From: Erythroxylum novogranatense
Lineage: Eukaryota; Streptophyta; Magnoliopsida; Malpighiales; Erythroxylaceae
Length of the DNA: 64,000 nucleotides
Direction of reading: 5' to 3'
NCBI GenBank assembly: GCA_029891385.1
Contig: CM057226.1
Span: 89,846,977 to 89,910,976 of the forward strand
The notes under the pieces are model-generated. The model was not told the DNA's origin, did no database searches, and was given only the letters and a program-made list of their open reading frames with translations. Below are positions 55,952 to 64,000 of this stretch, in pieces. Made by a program: the position numbers and the translations under genes. Each line of letters opens with the position of its first letter. The stretch's first letter is position 1.

Positions 55952-56530
55952 AGATGACAGAAGGATCTTCAGTCAACCTTCCTTTGCTAAAGATGATTGG
56001 GTACATTAAAAAATTAGCCCAATTAGGTTTTGTAATAGAACATGAGTTGAGCGTTGATCTAGTGCTGCAGTCTCTCAGTTTGAAATTTTCATAGTTCATC
56101 ATGAACTTCCACATGAACCAGAAGGATATATCACTGTCCGAATTGTTGAACATGCTTAAGACTGTGAAAGGGTGCCTTAAGAAGGAGCTTAGTTCTGTAC
56201 TTGTTATGGATTCTTCTAAGAACAAGAAAAAGGCTCCAAGAAGAATAAGAATAAGAAACAAAAGGCTTATACTAATATAGTAAGGCCCAAAGGAGGTGTC
56301 AAGAAGAAGAGTAATGACAAGGGCACACGCTTTCATTATAGAGTGAATGGACACTAGAAGAGGAACTGCTCATCTTATCTTGCTACCCTAAAAGATAAGA
56401 AGCTTAAAGAAGTTGTCTCTTCAGGTCTGTGTATGATTGAGATCAATCTTTCTAACTTTGTTCCACATTTTTGGGTATTAAATACCGGATGTGATTCTCA
56501 TATTTGTAATAATATGTAGACATTACCATG
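55952..56530 (+). pseudogene. Copia gag and protease remnant
   Basis: The plus-strand reading from 55954 gives MTEGSSVNLPLLKMIGYI and HELSVDLVLQSLSLKFS, a stop, then NQKDISLSELLNMLKTVK, the plant copia gag (UBN2-type) pattern. A CCHC-like block follows near 56330 with a stop inside. The protease motif near 56475 reads WVLNTGCDSHIC: Asn in place of the catalytic Asp. The gene is dead. The 135-residue minus-strand frame over it is a shadow. Confidence 0.8.
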
Positions 56531-56703
56531 AAGTAGATTGTCTAGGAAAGGCGAAGTGGATCTATGAGTTAGTAATGGAGAGAGTTACTACATTAGCTAT
56601 AAGAATTTGTAGTTCAGCTTTTCCTTCTAGTCTTGTACTATAATTAAATAATTGTTATTATGTTCCAGTTATTACAAGAAACATCATTTATATTTCTTAT
56701 TTA

Positions 56704-57604
56704 GATTTGAATGGATTTGTCTTTATTATTAAGAATAAGAGTTGTTCTTTCCATAAAGATGATATTTATTATAGATCTGGATTACTTACAAATGGTTTAT
56801 ATGAGTTAGATCTTAAAAGGTCGATTATTAACATAAATAACAAAAAAAGAAAGTTAAAAGACCAAAATCGATCTTATTTATGGCATTGTAGGTTAGGTCA
56901 TTTCAATGAAACTAAAATCACTAAGTTACATAAAGAAAGATATTTGTATCCTTTTAATTATGAATCATATGAAACTTTTGAATCTTGTTTGTTGGGAAAG
57001 ATGACCAAACTACCCTTTAGTGAAAATAGACAACATCCCAGTGATTTACTAGAGCTAATACATTCCAATGCATGTGGGCCTATATCCACTAGTGCTCTAA
57101 GTATATTCTCATATTTCATTACATTTATAAATGGATCATTTTATATATGGTTATGTGTACTTGACGAAACAAAAGTTTGAATCATTTGAAAAGTTCAAAG
57201 AATTTAGACTTGAGGTTGAGAAACAAACTAGCAAAAGTATTAAGACACCTAGATCAGATTGATGTGGTGAATACTTAGACCACGAGCTTTTTGGTTACTT
57301 AAAATAGAATGAGATTTTCTCACAATGGACTCATCCTACAACTCCACAACATAATAGAGTATCTGAGAGGAGAAATCATACTCTGTTAAATATGGTATGT
57401 TCCATGATGAGTCATGCAGTCCTTCCTATCTCCTTTTGGAGATATACTATTGAAATTGCTACTTACTTTCTAAACAGAGTTCTATCTAAATTAGTTGACA
57501 AGACACCATATGAGATATGGATTGGTAGAAGACTAAGGTTATCACATTTAAAGATTTGGGGATGTCATGCTTATTTGAAGCATGTTATATCTGACAAGCT
57601 TTAA
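56704..57604 (+). pseudogene. Copia integrase remnant
   Basis: Frame 56707-57180 holds the pre-integrase region and zinc domain (LWHCRLGHFNETKI; then FESCLLGKMTK, where the first Cys of the pair is replaced by Phe). The first catalytic position is also changed (IHSNACGP). Frames are shifted near 57180. The second half retains TPRSD before a stop and VSERRNHTLLNMV with the catalytic Glu. Frame 57392-57604 closes with TPYEIWIGRRLRLSHLKIWG. Confidence 0.85.
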
Positions 57605-58014
57605 GAAAAATAAGATAAATACAAATTTTTGGGGTATTTAAAAAAGAGTTTTAGATATCAATTTTATCATCCTCTTAAGTAAAAGTTGTTTGTCTCAAGA
57701 TTTTAGAAAGAGAATTTATTCTCAAAGAAAGTAGTGAGAGTGAGGTAGAACTTAGAGAAGTTCAAGAGTCACAAATTCACATCGAGATGGAACAAGAACC
57801 TCAAGTTGATAGATATGATGTACAACCGAGGGTGGGTTCTAGAGACATATAGTCCGTGACATACTGATATGATACATTGTCCCCTATTAGATTAGATCTA
57901 CATATTGAGTAGAGTAAGGATAATGTATCACTCATACACGATGAGCTTACTACCTTCAAAGAAGCAATGTTTAATGTTGATTCTTTAAAATGGCAAAAGG
58001 CTATGAGATCTGAA

Positions 58015-59440
58015 ATGGAATCCATGAACACTATCCAAGTTTAGACTTTAGTGGATACGCATTATGGTATGGCACCTATTGGATCTAAGTGGGTTTTTAA
58101 GAGAAAAACTAACATGAATGATAATATACATACGTACAAAGTGAGGTTAGTGACTAAAGGTTACAAATAAAAACAAGGAGTTGATTTTGTTGAAACATTT
58201 TTCCTAGTAGCTATTTTAAAATCCATAAAGATCTTATTGGCTATGTTCGCATATCAAAATTATGAAATATGGCAAATAGATATCAAAACAACATTTCTTA
58301 ATATAAATTTGCAGGAGGATGTGTATATGACACAACATGAAGGTTTTGAATCTAAGAGATTTCCTAATCAATTATGCAAATTGAAAAGGTCCATTTGTGG
58401 ACTTAAGCAAGCATCACAGAGTTGGAACATCAGTTTTAATGAGACAATCAAAGAGTTTGATTTTATCAAAAATGTAGATGAACCATGTGTCTATAAGAAG
58501 GTTAATAGGAGTGCAGTCATTTTCCTAATGCTATATGTGGATGACATATTGTTAATTAGAAATGAAATAACTATGCTTCAATCCGTAAAGATTTGATTAT
58601 CCAAGAACTTCTCCATGAAGGATATGGGAGAAGATGCATATATTCTAGGAACAAAGATCTATGGAAATGGATCAAAGAGGTGTACCAATTCACGTACATA
58701 GATAGAGTACAAATGACATTTAACATGGAGAATTCCAAGAGAGGATTCTTACCTATGTTGCGTAGGATTTCTCTCTCACATAATATGTGTCCAAAGACAC
58801 AAGAGGGGAGAGATAAAATAAATTGTATTCCATATGCTTCGGCAATTAGATCAATCATGTATGTGATGCTATATACTAGATCAGATGTCTTTTATGCTTT
58901 GAGTATAATATGTAGGTTTCAAGTCAATCTAGGTGAGGGTCACTAGATGACTATTAAAAAAATATTAAAGAACTTGAGAAGAACTAAAGATATTTTCTTC
59001 TTCTATGGAGGAGCTGAATTGAGAATTCAAAAGTATTTAGATGCTAGTTTCCAGTTAGATTATGATGATAGTAGATCACAGTTAAGGTACATGTTTATAA
59101 TAAACGATGGTGTGATAAGTTGGAAGAGTTACAAACAACCAACCATTGCGATTCAACGGCCGAGATAGAGTACATTTTAGTGTCAGATGTGGCAAAGCAA
59201 GCGGTTTGAATCAAGAAGTTCATCACTAAACTTGGAGTAGTTCCTAGCATTATTGAGTTGACAGTATTGTACTGTGACAATAATAGTACTATTGCACAGC
59301 GAAAGGAACCAAGCTCTCATCAACAGTCACTTAAGAAAGTTTCATTTGATCAGGGAGATATTGAGTGGAAAGAAATAGTATTGATGTGAGTTCCTACTTA
59401 AGAGATCCTCTCACTATGCCATTATCTCAAAAGAAACATG
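58015..59440 (+). pseudogene. Copia reverse transcriptase and RNase H remnant
   Basis: RT begins near 58015 (MESMNTIQ, GSKWVFKRK) with stops, then frame 58237-58596 reads QIDIKTTFLNINLQEDVYM, CGLKQASQSWN and the catalytic LYVDDILL box (58533-58544) intact. A shift near 58596 follows. RNase H pieces are RSIMYVMLYTRSDVFYAL (58593-58946), YLDASFQLDYDDSRSQ (58947-59168) and, frame-shifted, a CDNN-type block near 59270. The element ends with DPLTMPLSQKKHD (59365-59547). Confidence 0.85.
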
Positions 59441-59983
59441 ATTGGCATACGGATGGATATGGTATCAGATACATAGGCATTGGCTTCAGTATAAGTGAGA
59501 GATTATTAGTTTACGCCCTTACAGGCAACCAGTTGGATGGAATTTGATGTATGATATTATTATTTAATTAATAAAAAACATTCTTTATCTTTATGTATTA
59601 AGTTAATTATATTTATTGTTTTAATATTAAAAGTAAAATCTCTGGAATAATTAGTCTGCAATTGAAATTATGATGAAATCATAATTATAATATTCAATTT
59701 ATATTTGTGTATTGTTCATAAATGTTCCTAGTTATAGTTTCATTATTACAAGATATTGTTGATGACTTGCTCTGATTCCATGGTGAATAGGGCCTCGACG
59801 ATTTGCTTTTATTGTTTGTCTTCCCATCTTTTCAAGTACGTTCTTCCCAGTGGAGGTGTTTCAACATTTAGAGCACTTCAAGTTGTCTTTTCTTTGTTTC
59901 AAATGCCTTCCTTCAATGCAAAGTAGATCTTGTGACAGTATCATCAGCAAAATGATCAAAGCAGTGAAGGCAATTGTTTTAAA

Positions 59984-60088
59984 CAATGACGGAGCCAGAA
60001 ATTTAATATAAGAGGGCCCGAATATTAATTTTTTAAAATTTTGAGGGGCCCAGTACACCACTGACCCTTAAATAACTCCATTTATATT

Positions 60089-60140
<52 letters not shown>

Positions 60141-60201
60141 CATATATTAAAAATAATTTTTTAAAAAACCTTGGGGGGATTAGTGCACCACCGGCCCCAT
60201 G

Positions 60202-60232
<31 letters not shown>

Positions 60233-60303
60233 ATATTAAAAATAATTTTTTTAAACCTTGGGGGGCTTAGTGTACCACTGGGCCCCATGTAGCTCCATCG
60301 TTG
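59984..60303 (+). mobile_element. hAT-like MITE (320 bp)
   Basis: Imperfect terminal inverted repeats CAATGACGGAGCCAG (59984-59998) and GTAGCTCCATCGTTG (60289-60303), close to the CAGTGGCGGAGCC-type ends of plant hAT-like elements. The flanking 8-mers are GTTTTAAA (59976-59983) and GTTCTAGA (60304-60311), 6 of 8 identical, as expected for an old hAT 8-bp target duplication. It has no coding capacity. Inside are 2-3 tandem copies of an 89-bp unit (starting 60146 and 60235) with dinucleotide runs. Confidence 0.72.
60089..60137 (+). repeat. (TA)n(TG)n microsatellite
   Basis: About six TA units then about eighteen TG units. A shorter (TA)n(TG)n tract recurs at 60202-60233, one 89-bp unit away. 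Frames on both strands here are repeat artefacts. Confidence 0.95.
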
Positions 60304-60311
60304 GTTCTAGA

Positions 60312-61733
60312 CATACTGAGGGAAACGGTTAATAGATTAGAAGCTAGATTTTGCTATAAAAGGTTCAGTTGTCGAACTACTTCTCTAATATGTAGCTTAA
60401 GTGAGCTTAGGGGCTTAAGAGCTATATATAGGACAACGGAGGGCTTGCCACATATAGAAAAGGAAGATACTACGAAGATACTCAGAAATTAGGTCAATAC
60501 AACAAAGGGTTTGTTAAAAAGCTCTAAACAAAGCACACGAAGGATTAAATTCTCCACACAATCAAACAAAAGAGAAAAAGGTGAAAAAACCCTTAAATTA
60601 ATTTCCCACAAACCAAGAAAGATTCCATTGCTGAACTGACCTAAACTTGATCAAGATGATTAAATGAAAGGCTCAGGCCCATGAATTCTAATTAAAGACA
60701 GCAATACGTCCACTAACTGTGTATAAGAAAATATTTGTTAAAAGGTAAGGTCCCAGACAAAGAGTTGTGATGACAGCTTAGTTTCCATGCAACTTTTAGG
60801 GTGTAATGCTGTATGCATGTTACTTATACCTATCAACTATTACTAAGAGTCATGCGATTTCCTTTCAATAAAGTATTAATGGTTCATACACAAAGCCATT
60901 AAAGCTCTTAAAAAATCCTTATTTCTTATTTAATAATCAAAAGAAGGAAGTTCCTACTTATTATACTTGCATGCGATGTTTCCCCCTTTTGTATTTACAT
61001 TTATAATATGGGAAGATAAACGAAACCTGACCCAAAAAGGTCGGAGAGATTCTTTTGGCCACCCTTTGCCACTATTCTGGACTCTAGAGATATAAATAAA
61101 CCAAAGTGATGGTTAGGCCTTTTTCAGGGTTTAATATGCACCACTAAACCTCACCATTTGCATTAGAATGCACTTTGGCTGTTAGCTGATAGCTGCCACT
61201 GCAAGTTGCCCCAGAATATGCTTTAGAAGACTTTAATATCTTATGACAAATAAATATATATATGTTTGGTCTTTTAGAAACAGAACTCAATCACAACTGT
61301 AAATGGCACTCAATCATAACTACTATTTTTAATTTTTGTCAGCTGCACACAGCGGCCAGTAGTGGCAATGATTTTGTAATGATGGTGTAAAGATGTTGTC
61401 ACTGTCAGTGAACCTACACCAGCTAAAAGTGCCGGAAGATTTTATATATCCAAATTTCAAAGTAGTTAAAGAAAATAATAATACTGTGAATCAATGAATA
61501 ATGAAACATATCAAATGTAGCAAAGATCTTTATTACGACGATACAGCTGATTACACACGGACAAAGAGTCTAATTAGCATACATACATCAGGTTGAAATA
61601 GCGGAAATTCATAAATACACAATCTTGATGGCAGTTATTTTTGTGGCAGTTACTATTCTTTTTGGGAATGGAGAATTTACAGGATATTTTTATAGTTTCC
61701 GAATGAATTTGTAAGATATGTTCAGGTTTATGT
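60312..61733. other. Intergenic region between TE remnants and the CEP gene
   Basis: The first 300 bp is probably copia LTR. The rest is AT-rich with no recognisable coding sequence. The stretch next to the gene presumably holds its 3' UTR: an AATAAA signal on the minus strand lies at 61529-61534, 200 bases past the stop. Confidence 0.5.
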
Positions 61734-62282
61734 CTATTCCCTTGGTTCTACAATTTTGGTTTGATAAGCATGACCAACGCCGGGGCTTTGACCAGATTTT
61801 GTGGGACGGAATTCATCATTTTGTCCTGAAATAAAATGGTTGATGCGGGAGTAAGTGGCTGATGATTCCAGCTTTGAGTCAATTTCATCGGATTCTAACG
61901 GATTGCCAACACCTGGGATATTGCCTGGTTTTGTTGGCCTGAAATCATGCTGATCATATGCTGAAGTAGACTCTCTTGAGACAGAGCTAGAAATTTGGGT
62001 TACTCTAGGGAATAACTCTTGTTTCCCTGCCAAGGATCGGTGGTCAATTGGAGTATTTGGGGCCAAAGCAGGTTGAGAACTTTCTGCATTTCCTGCTGCA
62101 TTGTTATGGCGCAAGTTGATAGTATTGCTGCTGATGTGCTTTTGTGCGTGCTCTTTGATGACTGCAGCCTCTTGCTTTTTTATTGTCTTGATTTGCCTTC
62201 CTCCAGTTATTGGAAAGTACTGAATGGAGATGATTAGTACAAACAGAATAGCATATGTGCAAATATTTAGGGTTTGTGCCAT
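61734..62282 (-). CDS. CEP: CEP (C-terminally encoded peptide) hormone precursor, two CEP domains
   Basis: The 182-residue precursor has a hydrophobic signal peptide at residues 1-26 (AILFVLIISIQYF core), a variable Ser/Asn-rich middle, and two CEP domains: residues 113-127 (DFRPTKPGNIPGVGN) and 157-171 (EFRPTKSGQSPGVGH), then an 11-residue tail. In known CEPs such 15-mers are cut out, hydroxylated on Pro, secreted and perceived by CEPR receptor kinases, signalling nitrogen status and restraining root growth. I chose the Met at 62282 (context GCAATGGCA) because it puts the signal peptide at the N-terminus; an in-frame Met at 62342 would add 20 residues before it. The gene is intronless like other CEPs. 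It is the only intact host gene in the window; the exact CEP number cannot be assigned. Confidence 0.93.
   Translation of the reverse strand: MAQTLNICTYAILFVLIISIQYFPITGGRQIKTIKKQEAAVIKEHAQKHISSNTINLRHNNAAGNAESSQPALAPNTPIDHRSLAGKQELFPRVTQISSSVSRESTSAYDQHDFRPTKPGNIPGVGNPLESDEIDSKLESSATYSRINHFISGQNDEFRPTKSGQSPGVGHAYQTKIVEPRE
61770..61814 (-). other. CEP domain 2 (mature peptide candidate)
   Basis: Residues 157-171. Prolines at domain positions 4 and 11 match the consensus; Ser replaces Pro at position 7. The C-terminal His is the usual end of mature CEP. Confidence 0.9.
61902..61946 (-). other. CEP domain 1 (mature peptide candidate)
   Basis: Residues 113-127. All three prolines (positions 4, 7 and 11) that can be hydroxylated are present. 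It ends in Asn rather than the usual His, and has Ile at position 9 where Ser is typical. Confidence 0.88.
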
Positions 62283-62490
62283 TGCAAAACAAGATATAGA
62301 TTGGATATTTTTCGTAACTATTGGACAAGAGAATAAGCTCAAGGGTTTAATGTATGATAGTTTGAGATGGCTGAAGAATAGTTTAAGTTGTAGGAAACTG
62401 TAGTTACAGGAGGATGTGCTTACTCGGGACTATGGACTAATATAAGATGCAAGCTACCAAATGGATGCTAAGGTTTGGTTTCCAGGAAGG

Positions 62491-62498
62491 CATTTATA
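62491..62498 (-). promoter_or_regulatory. TATA-like box of the CEP gene
   Basis: TATAAATG on the minus strand, 209 bases upstream of the start codon, which would give a 5' UTR of about 180 nt. CTTATATTAG near 62440 is an alternative. Confidence 0.4.
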
Positions 62499-62499
62499 A

Positions 62500-64000
62500 G
62501 CCGACGCTCAATGACATTCCTCACCGCTAATTATTTCATATTAGAAATATGTGGGCTAAGATCTTCAACTTGGACGGTTTATACACTATGTCATAAGACA
62601 TATATATAGATCAAAAAGGTTCTCTTGCAGATGGAGTATACTATCTTGGAGATCCTCCAAATTCCACATGTTCCACTAGTATTGCTCTATTGTTTAATAA
62701 GTCATCATTAATGTGGCATAGTTTTCATAGTTGACTTGATATATAATAATAGGAAGATTGATCATTATATTAAGCCGTCCTATCTTCATCATAGTCCCTA
62801 TGAAGCTGAAATCCTGGTCAGTTAGAATACTTGAAACCGGTCCAACCTTTCAAATGTAGTGGTGTCTTTGATCTCAAAACTCCAACTTTGCTTCTCTTAA
62901 TCATGAAATTATGTCTAATAGTTTTACGAGTGGGCAGAACAATAGCCTCGATTGCAACTTCTCGCCTTTATTCAAAAGTTTGTTGCTTAACTGCATCCAC
63001 TCATAATTTTAAGTCTATAAGCAAGATACAAGTAGTTCAATTTTAACAATTATTTTTCAGAAAATCACTATTATCTTATATTGTAGGTTACTACAGTGGC
63101 ATTAATGATCCATGCATGATTACAGTAATACAAATGATGCAATTATAAGTATGAATATTGTGGATGCAATTACAAATTGCGGCAAATATTTCATCTACAA
63201 TTGAAGTTGCGATAGTAATTTAAAACCTTGAGTCATATGATCATAACAACCACAATACTTGTTCTGCCCTTAATTCACGATCCAAGGTCTTGAATCGAAG
63301 TTAAAGCCTGAAACTTGACCTTTCATTGAAATGAAATGTCGCTATAATATTGTTTGAGAACGGTGAGGGCGGCAGTCTACTTAATCAATATTTTTGTCGA
63401 AAGAGTCTCAAAATATCGTCGGCTTCCCCCACCACCGAAATACACCTCAATGATAGGGATTCTCATGTACTCTCCACTTAGAGATGTATAGTATTAAATG
63501 TTGATGGTTTGTACGCAGGCTCAGAGCTCTTTTGGTCGACAAGTCCAAGTGAAACACATCTGTCCATTCCTTCATTGTTTGAAGTTCATTTTTAAAATGG
63601 TCTTGTAAACTTTCTAAATGGCCTGAATCATTACTAGCTGCTGAAAGTTAAAGATTCCTTATGAGTGGTAACCAGAAGAAATTCAGTCCTTGATCAACCA
63701 TTATGTAAATATACATTCTATGGATGTTCAATGATTTGTAATTTAGTACATCAATTCCAAAGATTCTTTAACTAGACAGCTCAAATTGTTACTATTTTAT
63801 TTGCCAGTAGTGAACTAGCTAGTCCACCCCTAGTTTTCATTTGATAAGTTGATATACTATTTAGTTGAAATTTCATAAGTGCGTTCTCTTTGAAAATCTT
63901 GCATATAATCAATATATAAATAGAAAAATGATGGCTTGAAAACCTTTTCATAGTTAAGTTTTTACAACTTGAGTTTGTATTGCTTAGACAGTTTTTCGAC
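62500..64000. other. Non-coding flank, nothing recognised
   Basis: AT-rich sequence upstream of the CEP gene. Short frames such as 62831-63046 show no family motif. A slightly more balanced stretch around 63250-63600 has no frame longer than chance. I see no LTR ends, tRNA or repeat array here. Confidence 0.5.

Larger units (their letters stand above)
55952..59503 (+). mobile_element. Degenerate Ty1/copia retrotransposon (coding remnant)
   Basis: Domains in copia order on the plus strand: gag, protease, integrase, RT, RNase H, then a purine run AAGTGAGAGAT before TATTAGTTTACGCCC, the position of a 3' LTR start. Integrase before RT separates it from the gypsy elements. The 5' LTR and gag N-terminus are missing; gag starts abruptly at the LTR-like block's edge. 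Stops and shifts are frequent throughout. Confidence 0.85.
59504..60600 (+). repeat. Probable decayed copia 3' LTR, interrupted by a MITE
   Basis: Begins right after the purine tract. AT-rich sequence with GCTATAAAAGG (near 60353), a plausible LTR TATA box, and ATATATAGGACAACGGAGG downstream. The end cannot be placed; with no second LTR in the window there is nothing to align. Confidence 0.35.

Noticed and set aside
55947..56354. 135-residue minus-strand hydrophobic frame
   Set aside because: Antisense to the recognisable copia gag.
60088..60292. Frames on both strands with His-Thr, Val-Cys or Ile-Tyr repeats
   Set aside because: Translation of TA/TG microsatellites inside a MITE.
62831..63046. 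71-residue plus-strand frame upstream of the CEP gene
   Set aside because: No family motif, no promoter context and AT-rich chance length.

Overview
The window is from a seed-plant nuclear genome, most likely a eudicot. It is almost wholly transposable-element DNA: a nest of long-LTR Ty3/gypsy chromoviruses of the Tekay (Del) type, a decayed Ty1/copia element, a hAT-like MITE and one apparently intact host gene, an intronless two-domain CEP peptide-hormone precursor. Plant origin is shown by the initiator-Met tRNA primer sites (TGGTATCAGAGC), the Tekay-type gag-pol with a C-terminal chromodomain-like tail, and the CEP gene.

Layout. Element B (minus strand; LTR ends TGTTGGGG/CCAACA) is the oldest host and spans from left of the window to 53844. 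Three elements sit in it. A (minus, 1-10759) is in B's integrase 3' end. C (plus, 12800-37633, TSD CTCCT) is in B's RT. E (minus, 40781-51874, TSD GTTTC) is in B's 5' LTR. C itself holds D (plus, 21837-33982, TSD TATTG) inside its RNase H and a solo LTR, F (plus, 13475-17112, TSD GACCT/GACCC), inside its 5' LTR. A, C and D form family I (LTRs start TGTAACATC and end GCTACA); B, E and F form family II. Right of B come a probable decayed LTR (53931-55951), a degenerate copia element (about 55952-59504 plus LTR), a hAT-like MITE with microsatellites (59984-60303) and the CEP gene (61734-62282, minus). The last 1.7 kb shows nothing I recognise.

Every gag-pol here is broken by stops, frameshifts or deletions, so none looks autonomous, though several domains keep their catalytic motifs.

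The most interesting signal is in the LTRs, not the genes. Five diverged elements (A, B, C, D, E) share a splice-like layout inside the LTR: an early donor, a 66-70 nt cassette bounded by acceptor- and donor-like sites, then a 595-659 nt intron-like stretch. The LTRs, including the solo LTR F, also share a short hairpin just before the last acceptor; its stem changes T-A to C-G between families, which suggests a selected RNA structure. Most LTRs also carry a family-specific island of CG-rich palindromes or tandem hairpin units (absent from D). In family I gag has no ATG after the primer site but is preceded by an acceptor-like site, so its first codons may be supplied by splicing from the LTR. 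All splice claims are inferred from sequence alone.
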